DNA of 64,000 bases, from positions 12,274,001 to 12,338,000 of the forward strand of contig CM076264.1 of assembly GCA_038380795.1 (NCBI GenBank), written 5' to 3'. The stretch comes from Pyrocephalus nanus (lineage: Eukaryota; Chordata; Aves; Passeriformes; Tyrannidae). The position numbers and the translations under genes were made by a program. The notes below the pieces were generated by a model. It made no database searches. It was not told the DNA's origin and saw only the letters and a program-made list of their open reading frames with translations. Below are positions 13,122 through 24,700 of the stretch, piece after piece (position 1 is the first letter of the stretch; each line of letters begins with the position of its first letter).

Positions 13122-13201
13122 ATGACGCGGAGCTGCTCCGCGCTGGGCTGCACCGCTCGCGACAGCGCGCGGAGCCGCGAGCGCGGCGTCTCCTTCCACC
13201 A
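13122..13201 (+). CDS. THAP9: THAP9 exon 1 (start, first zinc ligands)
   Basis: This exon runs from the ATG at 13122 to a CCA|GTGAGC donor and encodes MTRSCSALGC with the first two zinc cysteines (5 and 10). THAP domains normally begin within a few residues of the initiator Met, which supports this start. Confidence 0.92.
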
Positions 13202-16200
13202 GTGAGCACGCGCCCCCCGCGCCCCATCCCTCCCTCCCTCCATCCCTCCCTCCCTCCCTCTCTCCCTCTCTCTCCGTCTGCCGCAGGTTCCCGGTGGACG
13301 CCGCGCAGCGCCGCGCGTGGATCCGCGCCGTGAACCGCGTGGACCCGCAGAGCCGGCGGCCGTGGCTGCCCGGCCCCGGCGCCATCCTCTGCTCCCGACA
13401 CTTCGCCGAGGGGGACTTCGAGCGCTTCGGGCTGCGGCGGAAGCTGCGGCGGGGGGCCGTGCCCTCCCGCTTCCTGCCCCCGGTGCGGTGCGGGCCGTAC
13501 TGGCCGCGCTCCCCTCACCCATTGCCCGCGGGGTGTTCCCGTGTGCCGTGACCTGCCCTCTCCCTCCCCCGCCAGGAGCCGCCGGGCGCCGGCCGGAGGA
13601 GGAGGAGCAGGACCCGCGTGCGGGCGCTGAAGCAGCCGCTGCGCGGCCCCCCCGGCGGGGACCACAACTACAGCCTGCGGGGCCGCCCCACGGACACCCC
13701 GCGCACCGTGGCGAGCCTCCTCAGGATGCTGGTGAAGAAGCGCCAGCTTCCTGAGGAAATCGTGAGTTTGCTGCGGGCGCAATTTTCAGGTACTGCAAGG
13801 GATGCTTGCTGAGGTAGACGGAGCGTGTGCCCGCTCCTTCATCCCGGTCTTGTGTCTTTGCTTGACTATGTGGTGCTGGTAATCCCTGACTGTTAGGCTC
13901 CTAGGACTTCCTAGATTTGTGCTTTCTAGGTCCGGAATACAGCAACCAATCCTACAGAGAATTAAAGTCTCCCAAAAACTCCAGTTGCTTGAGGCTGGCT
14001 GCAGTGTTCAGGTCAGACCTGTAACCAAGGCTGTTAAATGAAACTGTGCCACCATTTAGTTGTCACATGACTCAAGAATAGAGTGTATTTAACTAGGAAA
14101 ACCTTGTCTTTTGTGCTGTCCAGAAGTGAGTACTGTTAACATTCATGATCTAACCCGAAGAAGCCATTTCAAATCACAGAGTTCAGCTGTAAGTTACTGG
14201 CTTCTTTCTTGCTACATCAGTTTTTAAGCAGCACCCATGTGTAAGATTCACAGTCTTTACTCAAAACTGTAGAATGACATTCACACCAGACTTCCGGACC
14301 GAGTGGTTCCAGAGGCCACCCCATTGCCTTGTGTTCTGCAGTGTACTTGTATCGTGCATCCCTCTGTTATGAGCCCTTTATTTGTTTCATTAAAGCTGAC
14401 CTCTTGTGATTTCTTTTCGAGCAGATTTGCATTTGGAGTTGCACAGCTGGAGGCAGATGGCAGAATACTCACCAGAAATGAAGCAATTTGCCTGTATTCT
14501 CCACCTCTACCATATTAAGGCCTATGATTATCTGCGGAAGATTTTTCCCCTCCCTCATCCCTGCAGCCTGACAAAGCAAGTTTTTCTTCATTCATTCATT
14601 CTGAATGTATTTCCAGGTACTCATGGAGAGATAGGTGTAACAATCTGTCCCAAAGAGTAGTAATTCAATGGTAGTAATTTCCTTGCCTTGTTTTTAGTAA
14701 CAGGAGCAGAGTGGAAAGCAGATATCAAAGAACACTGATAGCCCTCAAGAGAGCTAGAATGCGTTCCTGCATGTGGGTCACAGCATAAGAATTACACACC
14801 TGCACTGTGTCCCAGGCTGCTTATCAGAATTTACTACCTGAAGTGCTGTCAGACCTGTCAACAAGAGGTTGTAACAACACACAAAACAAAGGCTGAAGGA
14901 ACTCTCCCCCTGGAGGTTTAGAACCTCAGACTTCTCTAGGGCAGCTGGAGGACGCCCAAAGGATACACATGTTGTCCATGCCAGCCTATGGGGGTTTTAT
15001 ACAGCTTTCTGCAAGGAATCTTCTCAAAGGGGTGGCCAAGATAGTGGATAGGGTATAGTGTATTGGGAAGAGTAGCATTCCACATGGACTGCTGAGGGTT
15101 TCACGTCTTCTAATCTGGATTACAATGTCCGTTGTGGAGAAAGCCAGTTGGGAAGGAGAACAGACAGGTGTTGCTGGCCGTGTACATAGCCTGATTTGCA
15201 CTTCTGTGGTGCAATTTCCCCCCCCCCCCCGTTATCATGAGATCTTATACAAGGTACTTTCCTTGGCTTCCCATCACTAGAATGTGAGATAACAAACTCA
15301 CACTATAAAGAAAGGCAAGGCTGCTGGTTTTAAACTCTACATCAGCCTGCACAGCTCCAGGCATGGCTGACCAAATCCCAAGGGGTAAAAGGTGCTGACT
15401 GTTGCTTCAGCTTTCTCAGAATCACATCTCAGAATTGCATCATCCCTTTTTTTCCAGTTGGCTGTCTAATAATGAGACTGCTGCAGGCTTCAGCAATGAC
15501 ATTTTCCTCCAGCTTCAGGAAAAGGTGGAGAGAGGGGATCAGGCCTACTGCTACTGTGCTGTGATGGTACAAGACATGTCCTTGCAGAAGCAGCAGGAGT
15601 GGGACCCGCAGACCAGGCACCTGACAGGCTTTGTTGACCTGGGAGCAGGCATCCTTGATGCTGATGAGGCTCCACTGGCCTCAGAAGCAATAATCCTCAT
15701 GGCAGTCGGCATCTCCAGTCCCTGGACAGCTCCACTTGGGTACTTCTTCGTGAACAGCATGACCGGCCGCTTGCTTGCTCAGCTTTTTCATCAGACCATC
15801 AGTAAGCTGAATAACATTGGGGTCACGGTCCTGGCTGTGACATCAGGTGCCTCTGCTTATGGTGCTGAGACCGCCAGAGCTTTGGGGATCAGGATGGATC
15901 CTGAAAGGATTCGGTGCACTTTCCGTCATCCACCTGGTTCTGCTCACAGCATCACATACTTCTTTGATGTTTGTCATGCGCTCCAGCTGATAAGGAATGC
16001 TCTGCAGTGCTTCCAGAAAGTAGAGTGGCTCAGTGACACCATGTGGTGGCAGCATGTGGTGGAGCTGGCAGCTCTGCAGGAGCAGAGGGTGTTGGAGCCA
16101 TGCAGTCCCGGGTCAGGCAGATCTGGGAGCAAAGAGAGTTACCATCTGAAGGTCAACCTTGCTACACTGCTCTTCAGTGAGGGTGTTGCCGATGCCCTAG

Positions 16201-17420
16201 AACACCTCCAGAAGCTGGGCCTGGCCTCATTTCAAAACTGCAGTGGCACTGTCAAGTTTGTGCGTTTGATGAGCTCTCTGTGCGATGTATTTTGTGGCAG
16301 AGGTCCCTATGGAAAGGGACTGAAGGTGCCTTTCCTGGCTGGAAATTACACCAAAATAAGCAACCTCTTCAGTGAGGCCAAGAGCTTCTTTGTCACCTTA
16401 ACAGACTCTGTGGGGAGATACATTGTTAAGAGCAAACGCAAACTAGGATTTCTGAGTCTCTTGCTCAATGCTGAAAGCCTCAAGTGGCTTTACTCCAACT
16501 ACACATGTCCAGAAGGCACTCCTTCCCACCACCTCCAGACCTACGCCTTCAGCCTGGACGCACTGGAGCTGTTTCTCAGGGCCCTCAGGCAGGCCTGTGG
16601 CACCAGTGGGAGCCCCACCTGCATGGTGTTCCAGGCTGCTTATCACAAACTGCTGGCCAGCTGCAGCCTGTCACCAGGCTCAAGACACGGCAGAGGCTCA
16701 GGCAGTGTGAGCTCCTTGGACGTATCCCTGTCTCGTAGCAGAGATCTGACCCTGGGCAGCATTTGGGCTCAGTATAACCCAGCTCATGGGAGGGCACTGG
16801 CAACAGAGTACCCCTTCTGTGCAGGCCTCCTTTTGCACAGCTCCACGCTGAGTAACGCACTGACGGACCTGTCACTCAGCGCACGGAGCGTCACCTGCGC
16901 CGCTGGCTTTGTGGCTGAGCAGTTGGCCTGGGACTTGCAATGTGAGGCTTGTCTCGCTTCCCTCTTTGACTCAGACGAGAGCAGGCTGAGGTGCAGGTCA
17001 GTGCTCTACATAAAAAAGTTGGGCAGAGTGAGTCTGCCCTCAGCAAGTGTACACCACATAGCAAGCATTTCGGAACGAGTTCTAAAGTGGTATGGCAATG
17101 TAGGGGATGGCAGCAAAAATACCATGCTGTGGCATTTGTCTCTAGAACAGGAAGTCTTCCAGGAGCTTCTGGGAGAAAGGCCCCTCTTTCCCACACTCAC
17201 AAACCATTTATTTGATGGGGAGTCGAGCATCAACAACCATTACACAGTTTTAGTAAAGGAAATAACAAGATGCTACTTAAACATCAGAACAAACACTGCG
17301 CAACACCTGAACTCGAAATACCCTTGTGGAAAGCGCAGATTGAAAAGACTGAAGGGGAGACATTTTCTTCCATCACCACTGGGTAGCTGTCAGTCAAGCT
17401 ATACTCACATGGGGTCATGA
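13122..17420 (+). CDS. THAP9: THAP9, THAP-domain protein with P-element-type transposase body
   Basis: THAP9 is a vertebrate protein derived from a P-element-like transposase; the human protein can cut and insert P-element DNA. Five exons (13122-13201, 13287-13482, 13576-13789, 14425-14575, 15458-17420) give 867 residues against 903 in human, as I recall. The THAP zinc finger spans residues 1-92 with C5, C10, C62, H65, the invariant FP (28-29), W38 and the AVPSRF end motif. The RNase H-like body follows; WLSNNETAAGFSNDIFLQLQ starts exon 5. Aligning with the human triad D304/D374/E613 as I recall it, this protein has D274, G344 and E584 with spacing 70 and 240, so the second catalytic Asp is lost although the frame is intact. 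Intron 4 must use a GC donor. Exons 1-3 are much richer in GC than exons 4-5. Confidence 0.93.
13226..13275 (+). repeat. pyrimidine (TCCC)n tract in THAP9 intron 1
   Basis: About 50 bp of almost pure C/T (CCCT and TCTC units) directly upstream of the exon 2 acceptor serves as an unusually long polypyrimidine tract. Confidence 0.85.
13287..13482 (+). CDS. THAP9: THAP9 exon 2 (rest of THAP domain)
   Basis: This exon encodes residues 27-92: FPVD, RRAWIRAVNR, the third and fourth zinc ligands in LCSRHF (C62, H65), GDFERF and AVPSRFLPP. The borders are CCGCAG|GTTCCC and CCG|GTGCGG. Confidence 0.92.
13576..13789 (+). CDS. THAP9: THAP9 exon 3 (basic linker)
   Basis: This exon encodes residues 93-164, an Arg/Pro-rich linker and a helical segment (VASLLRMLVKKRQLPEEI). 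The acceptor is CGCCAG|GAGCC and the donor TCAG|GTACTG, phase 1. Confidence 0.88.
14425..14575 (+). CDS. THAP9: THAP9 exon 4 (ends at a GC donor)
   Basis: This exon encodes residues 164-214, including MAEYSPEMKQFACILHLYH and AYDYLRKIFPLPHPCSLT. The acceptor is GAGCAG|ATTTG. The only exit in the right phase for exon 5 is AA|GCAAGT, a GC-type donor at 14576-14577. The nearby GT at 14580-14581 leads to a stop two codons after the junction. Confidence 0.85.
15218..15231 (+). repeat. poly-C run in THAP9 intron 4
   Basis: A run of about 13 cytosines. Its length should be treated as uncertain because homopolymers are often misassembled. Confidence 0.7.
15458..17420 (+). CDS. THAP9: THAP9 exon 5 (transposase core and C-terminus)
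   Basis: This exon encodes residues 214-867. It opens with WLSNNETAAGFSNDIF after a CCAG|TTGG acceptor and stays open to TGA at 17418-17420. Landmarks are D274 in FVDLGAGILDADEAP, the substituted G344 in AVTSGASAYG, the Y/F-F-D segment near residue 382, E584 in SLDALELFLRALRQ, and CAAGFVAEQL near the C-terminal third. The upstream open frame from 15402 is intron. Confidence 0.95.
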
Positions 17421-17894
17421 GTTCTCTGCTGTTCCAAGGATGGCTGTGCCCTGCTGAGGCTCAGCGATGGCTGGATCGAGGCAACACATCTTCCCACAAT
17501 TGGGCCAGCAAAACTGGTGTTGATAAACAGTGATGTGCTGGGCCATGGCAAAGCACCTGATTGGAGTCTGAGTAAGCAAAACAAGGAGGCTTATCTGATC
17601 CTATGTCCCATCTAGCAATCCTGCAAAGCAGCCACACACTTCATGAAACTTGTGTGGTAGGTCAGGATGAGCGACGGTTGCTTGAGGTGCCTGGGACAGT
17701 GGTAGGAGACACTGCAGTGTCCCCTGGAGGTGCTGGGTGGCTCTGTGCTGTGAGCGCTCTTGCCAGGAGAAAACATGCATATTCCATGCGGCTGGGGGAG
17801 ATCACAAGTGCTGACAATTTGGTTTCACCAAAACAGGTCTGCTTTATAAAAGCCACAGGCAAGAAAACTTGAAAAGCCTTTACCTTAAAAGCAA

Positions 17895-17900
17895 AATAAA
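17895..17900 (+). terminator. THAP9: THAP9 polyadenylation signal AATAAA
   Basis: This is the first AATAAA on the plus strand after the THAP9 stop, giving a 3' UTR of roughly 0.5 kb. Other late signals cannot be excluded. Confidence 0.55.
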
Positions 17901-19013
17901 GATGCGAAAAGAAAGTGGCACTCAAGTTGTATGTTGGTGTGCTGCAGCAGAGCAAGTGTTTCAGGTCCCATTTCATGGCCCCATCAGCTCACCTACTCAA
18001 ACTCAACTGTGTCCTGCAGCCCAGGGCACAAGGGAGTCTTCTTTTGACGTTTCCACTGATGACTCGAGTCATAGCTTTGATGCCACCAGGTAGGACAGGC
18101 AGGCTTCTTCCGTTAATTCATTTCCATGGCAATTGAAATTGCCTCCAGCGCTTCACCAGGAATAACAAAGTTTGGCATGACTGCTACTAAATGGCATCTC
18201 TTTACTGTGCAGAACAGCAGTTGCATCCATAGAGACAGAAGGCAACTAATTCCCACCAAACTTGCTGTTCAGTTACTTCTAAGTTTCATGATTGAGATGG
18301 GATGAAAAATGGTGATCCACCATGTCCTAGGGCAGGAATAATAATTAAAGGTGCCATTCTGCCTACCAGGGACTTGACAAAACTGTCCCTGGTTGGTTTG
18401 GGTTCTTCCTCCTCCACTTAGTTCTAATCACACATGGTAGGAACAGGACTGCTACACTCAGTTCCTCAAGCTCTGCTTTGAGAGCAGCAGCACCACAGAA
18501 CTTCATGCAATTGCTGCTGGGAGGAACAATCCAAAACATGTAGTCTGTTTTTTTCCATTCCAATTACCTATGCAAAAAGCCGTGTTGAAGCCATCACTGT
18601 CATGAAGCCAATTCCAGCTACACGAGACTTTGCAGGAAACTATTTCCCTCCCATATATATATATATATATATACATACATACATGTGATTTTTAGGACAA
18701 CTGGCAAAATGTTGCCAAAATCCTAGTGGTAAATTGGTTGCAATCATGTAACACTTGCATTGCCTACACCTCCAGCCCCAATATGAGTAGTTATGAAATG
18801 GGATTGCTGTGCATGGCAATACACCAGTAACCAAGGGATGTTTACCTGTGGTAGAACTTGGTCTCATACTGAAAATGCAAGTCAGTACTTGCATCAGAAG
18901 TGGACCTAGTGTTAACAATTAATTTTGATATTTCTGTGAAAAACCTTCTGTGTGTATTTGTCAGTGCTGAAGAAAAGTGCAAAAAAAATCATATTTACAG
19001 AATAGTATAAATG
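17901..19013. other. intergenic gap between convergent THAP9 and LIN54
   Basis: About 1.1 kb between the predicted 3' ends of the two genes. It holds one AT/ACAT microsatellite at 18653-18684 and no gene, RNA or transposon I recognise. Confidence 0.5.
18653..18684 (+). repeat. (AT)n followed by (ACAT)n microsatellite
   Basis: About ten AT units followed by three to four ACAT units lie in the THAP9-LIN54 gap. Confidence 0.9.
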
Positions 19014-19019
19014 TTTATT
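19014..19019 (-). terminator. LIN54: LIN54 distal polyadenylation signal
   Basis: TTTATT on the plus strand reads AATAAA in LIN54 sense. Two further copies lie just upstream in transcript order, at 19041-19046 and 19164-19169. This cluster, about 2.4-2.5 kb after the stop codon, is the likely end of a long LIN54 3' UTR. Confidence 0.5.
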
Positions 19020-21541
19020 TTTTGTGATTTATCTGACTGTTTTATTTGTACAATATAGAAAAGTGTATTTTTTGAATAGGTCTTGTAAATATAAATTTAA
19101 TTTTTCTACTTTTGGATGTAAACAGAACTATAAAATGAACCCTTGCCCCATTCCCAATTATTTTTATTTAACTGGATGAACTGGATGACTGTAAATCTTG
19201 TCCAGCAGTTTGATGCAAATGGCTAAGGAAGTACAAAAACCAATTCACACACTCTACACCAGGGAGAGGGGAGAGAGGAATCCAAGCTTAATATTTGAGA
19301 AAGCTTGTTCAAAACAAAATAGAAGAACTAAGAGCATTTGATTGCACCTTCAAAGTCTTTACAAGCAAAATATTCTCCAGCAATGCCATCATACATAATT
19401 ACAACTGTAATCTAAATTTCACAAGTGCTTTTGCACACTGTATATAAATACACATCACAAAAGGTGCAATTTAGAGTAAGACACAGAATATATACAAAAT
19501 TAACATGGATTGAAGTCTAAATAAAAGGCATATTGCAATCTGTTTGAAAAATAATGTAAGTAGGTATTACTTTATTCACTTACACTAATTTACATTTATA
19601 CAAATCTTACTGGACATACTATATTAGGTCACTAGAAGTAAACGGAATATCCGCACTATCTACAGGTAAAGTTACCGCACTGATTTTTTTTGTAAATCCA
19701 AGTCCTAATCATGAGAAAAATGGCATTTACTTACACGAGAGGTGTATTCCCTTTTCAGAGATATGCACAAGTATACTTGTTATTTACGCTCAGGGAGATG
19801 TTAATGGCAGACAGAGCACTTCAGACAATGACTGGCATGCCAAGCCCTGTCAGCAGCACTCAGTGGGCCCAACACTGCTGCTGGATGCTTTCCAGGCCCT
19901 TTCATGCCTCCAAGGCATTTTGAGGAGGCACTGGTCAAGGGCTTAGTGCACAGGGCTGTGAGGTGAAGCATCCTCCCATCCTATTGCCTTCACACACATA
20001 GGCACATATCTCTGCTGCTGGTTTGCCTAGGCCCTACTTTTCCCCAGCCTGGCCCTGCTAGAAAGCCTGAAAAAAGAGCTCTGCTGCATTTCTCTGTATT
20101 TACAGTTTTAATAGAAGGAATACAAAATACCTTTTGGAAAAAGATAGCTAGTTCAGGCTGCAGTGAGACAAGTAATAAAAACACCTGTGATTAAACATGG
20201 TTAATGGATGTTCACGATAGGTAAGTAACATAACAGCTTAATTTTGCAAATGTGTTTCACTATCAAAAATGTGATCAGAGATTGCCTGTAACAAATACTG
20301 AAAAAAATCCCCTACCTTAGTCCATACCCAGCTATAGCTGATTGCCCCCCATTTAGTGTAAAAGGATCTGTGTGCCTGTTTTCATAGCAATCCTGATTCT
20401 GTGCTAGCATCTCTGATCACAGCTCTCACAATTATTCTCAACAACCCTAAAAAAGCCCTTATGCCAAGAAAATTGCCAAGGTACCGAGAAGCAGCATCCT
20501 GAATACGCACACCCAGGCTGAACATGATCCCTACCTGCATTTGCTAGTCGATTCAGATGCAGATTGTCATCTCCCATGACTTCAGCTTCTCAGGCTTAAA
20601 CAAATTCCAGGGCTACAGCTTGATCCTAGAAAACACAACGGACTGCACAGCCCTACTTCCAGTGAGGGGTTAGGCTGCTGCAGGCCTCTGAAAAACCAAT
20701 CTTCACCTAAGCAACAGCATCCACCTGCTGCACACTTAGGTTATGCTAGGCAGACAGTCTGGCATTGTGGCATGGCTGCCACGTGGCATCACTTCTGAGA
20801 ACAAGCCACTGTCTTAGCCTTCAAGTTCCATCTTAAGAAACACCTGAGCTCTCAGCCACAGTCCTATCAAAAATTCCCATTAATTCCATTTGCCTCTAAA
20901 CTCCTTGGGCTCCACTCCAGCCAGATTCTCCACAATTTACTCAATGCTAAATCTGCAAGTAACCCCTCTGTATTATTGCCTAGGTATTTCACAGTGCTCT
21001 GTGCACTAAAGGAACGTGCTATGGCAGGTCCTAAATACAAGTACTACCTTCCATTTGAATGCTCATTTTTACATGCTTCCCTTCAGAATTATCTTTGATA
21101 CACTAGTACCTCCTTATTACAGGTCTGTCACAAAAAGCATGACCCAGCTGTTGACATCACCTGTGTTTTCCTGTGTGCACAAAGTGATGCAAATTCATAC
21201 ACCGTAAATAATATATATTATAATAATTTATATATGCCCTTCAGACAATTATTCTGGGGGAAAGGGGAGAACACATCTAATTTTTAAGAAATCCAGGGTA
21301 AAAGCTGTACATTGGGAAGAAAAATTGACCTTTAGGCATTGTCTTAAGTAGAAGAGGATTTAGCTAAGATTTAAAAGGCTCTACATCTTGTTATAAAAGG
21401 TCTGGTTTCAATCTTACATGGGTCAATTTACAACAAGCACCAAATTAACAAATATTATTAAATCCTTTATGCTACACCAAAGTGTCCCTGTGCCTTAAGT
21501 GTTCTGTTTCAGTCCGCTTCATTGTGGCTCATGTGCACGAG
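19020..21541 (-). other. LIN54: LIN54 3' untranslated region (inferred)
   Basis: The stop codon is at 21544-21542 and the distal AATAAA cluster lies near 19,014-19,169. The stretch is AU-rich, with no conserved reading frame and no recognisable repeat. The extent is inferred only from the signals. Confidence 0.5.
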
Positions 21542-21743
21542 TCAGCAGTTCATGGCACAAGGGTCACCTTTGGACTTTCCTGCAGAGCTAATAACCCTCA
21601 TCAAACAGCGTCCAAACTCCTCCAGGATCATGCGCTCCGCTGCAGCTTTTGACTTGCCCGTCTTCTCCGCTTGCTCTGCCTGCGCGAGAAGGCATTCGCA
21701 GGTTGCATCGGCCACCTCCTTGGTTACAAACGTAAAGGGCAGC
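21542..21743 (-). CDS. LIN54: LIN54 last coding exon
   Basis: This exon encodes residues 737-803, [36 protein letters not shown] and DPCAMNC, with the TGA at 21544-21542. The acceptor is TTTCAG|GCTGCC. Confidence 0.96.
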
Positions 21744-24700
21744 CTGAAACAAAGAAAGATCCCCTTAGTCTCTGCAAAAACACACAAGGCACCTAACTCT
21801 GGTGCTGGGCAACTTCTTAGTACGCGGGCTGGTGAGATTTCATTTGTCCCATTGCTTCCAAGAGCCTTTAGACAACCTACAGGGAGTGAATAAGCCCCAC
21901 TTAACAACAGGCAAATGAACTGGTGGGCCTTTATGCTTTGGTGCCTGCCTCCACTGGTGGACATTTTGGAACAGTCATTGAAATGCCCAGGTAGACAGAA
22001 CCATTCTCCAGCTTCTACTTATGCGGGTGGCTCAAGGATTGCATCCTCTCAGTAAATGGGACACTTGTACTTCGTGCTTTCTGTGAGCACACAGGCAATA
22101 AAGAGAAGACAATGCTTAGTTACAGCTAAGCTTAGCGTGCCCCAGGTCCCACAGAAGGCAGGAACAAAAAAGCTCTATTTACCTCACTGCTCCTGCTTCT
22201 ACAGCTTACACAGACAAGATTCAAAGATGACAGGGGCATACCTGTCATGTACATCAAAAAACCCACACTAGAAACAACTTAAACATGTGCAGCATTAACT
22301 TACTTCCCACCACCACTGCTGAGTGCTGGTGTTGGCCTTGTCAGCAAATCTGAGATCTGAGAAGATAGCTTGGTCTTTGCAGCAGTCTGCTGCTGGACTC
22401 TAACTTCTGCAGCGTCTGCTAAATGCATCAATGTCTTCCGCTCTGGGCTCTCTTCAAAATTTTTACAGCCAATGCATTTGCATATGGAAGAACACATGAT
22501 TTTTGCCTGAAAGAAACAAAACCCTATAAGAGACATTTTGCAACCTTGACCCCTTTTATGACAAGCCACAACAGAAAGGAGATCTTGTTTTAGTCTTGTA
22601 CCAATTAACCTCTAGAAGAAACCCCCAAGCAGTAATTTTCTCTCTAAACTCTTACCTCAAGCTGAGATGCTTCCACAGAATGTATACTTGAATCAAATAA
22701 TAGAGCCTAAAATGTAAATGAATGGTTTCCCACTCATCGCTTTATTCACCAACCTCCAGTTTCCATGGGAATTTAGATGGTTAAGCTATTAGAGAAGTCA
22801 GTCTGCCACTGTCTCTACATCCACAGACTGATCAGTTAGCAGGTGAAGTAACAACTTTGCTTTCAACTTCCACAAACATGTTCTATTCCAGAGCATGTGT
22901 GGGATGCTGATTCAACTCCTCCTAAGTACTTGGTGCAGTAGATTTCTTTAGGAAATAGTGCTATTCAGTAAAAAACAAATCCAATTCTGAGTCTGAAGTT
23001 GCTACATTGTTTAAAATAAAAATTACACAACGGCAGAGATCAATTTTGCCATATACGTGGATTTCTATGTGAAAACTGCTGGGAGAAGAGGTAACATGGC
23101 AACAGAAAAGAAGAAAAAGCATTGTAGCAATACAAACAAGAGACAAAGCAAGTCATTGCACTAAAGGGAAAAAGCTAGTATCTTTACAATGAGACAGTGT
23201 TTCATACCTCATAACATTCGCAGTAGTTTTTGAGACATCCCGAGCGCTTACAATTACACCCTTTGCTGTGTCTCCGATCTGACTCTCCTTCCTTTCCTTT
23301 CCCTATTTTGGGTTTGAAGGCTTCAGGGTTTCTGTCGAGGCAGGCCTGTCAATGCAGACCCAAAGTGTCAGTCATTGCATGCAGGGAGCAGAATTTAGAG
23401 GTGCAATAAAAGAACTTAAGCCTTGCACATGTGGGAGGAGATCAGGGCATTATACACCCACTCTGCCCCGCTCTGTAGCTTCAGGAGACATAAGCTAGAC
23501 TGCTTTCGTCCCAGGGGCAGGGGAAGAGGTCCCTCACCTTTATTGCTTTTTGCCTATCATTTTCATGGTCCAGGTTGTTGTAGCAATTTGTACAGTTACA
23601 GTTATTGCAGAATTCACCATTTGCAAAGCAATCACAGTACCTGAAACAGAAGATGCAGAAGGCATTTGTAAACATGACCATTACATTGGTGTTAGATGGC
23701 GGCAGCAGAAGTTCCTACTCTGGCAATAAGGGTAAGGGTCACCCTGTGCTTAACTCCACCTATACAAGTAGTACCAAGTTCATCCTCTAGCACAGGTCTA
23801 GCTGCTGTCTAAAGACACAGGTACAACTGAGGGTGTCCATCTGAGCTGATGTTCACATAGCACAGGTCCCCACAGTGGCAAGAGAAGCTAAAGACAGTTT
23901 TTTCTAGGGTGACACCTTACATACGAAAGGCCATCCTGCTGCAGCCACCTCACAGCCAGCTCCTGATCCACCAGTCCAAGCCAGCCCTCAGGAGCTCTCA
24001 TGCAGCCAAAACAAAAGGCAAACAATTGGAATGCCAGGTAACAGGCAAACTGACTAACACAGCAACAAGCATTTTTTTGTTAGTTTTGCCCATACGCTGT
24101 TTGCAGCTCTCAGCTGAGACAGAGTTCATCAAACAGGGATGGAAGAATAGAAAAGGAATAACAATTGGTACATCTTGGAGGCTTTGAAACACAGGTAACT
24201 AGGGGAGGGAACTGAGGATAAGCCTGTAGTTATCAGAGGGATAACTTTTAAAGGGACAAGTATGTGAATAAAAAGCAGCAAAACATGGTCAGGGAAAGCC
24301 AATCATATTGTCATGCCTCTGGTGCCTCTCACCAATCCCACAGATCTGACACATGGAAGTATCATATTCATCCCCAGCTCAAACATGGCTTTAGGCCACA
24401 ACAAACTCTGTCATGTTTCAGTGCTTCTAGTACCACCTCCAGCTACAGTTAAAAACTACTGATACTCTTTCACTTGCTTTTCAAATCCTGCTGGAGCATA
24501 TATTCATTTTTAGGAGCCTAAATCCCCGTAAAACTGGCTTTGTGTGGCTTGCCCAGCCCAATGCTACAAGAACTAGATTAGGGTTCCCCTGGAGTCAACT
24601 ACAAGCCTTCATCTGGCTGAATTGCATTTTGGTGATTTTTAGCATCTTAAATGGTCCTGGGGGCAAACGACATAAAAAACTTTTACAATCTGTAACAGCT

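Noticed and set aside
12205..13782. 525-codon open frame on the minus strand
   Set aside because: It crosses the SEC31A-THAP9 promoter and is antisense to THAP9 exons 1-3. It is Arg/Pro/Gly/Ala-rich with no domain. High GC removes stop codons, so it is composition.
14580..14616. GT donors as the end of THAP9 exon 4
   Set aside because: Both put exon 5 out of frame and give an immediate stop; the GC donor preserves the protein.
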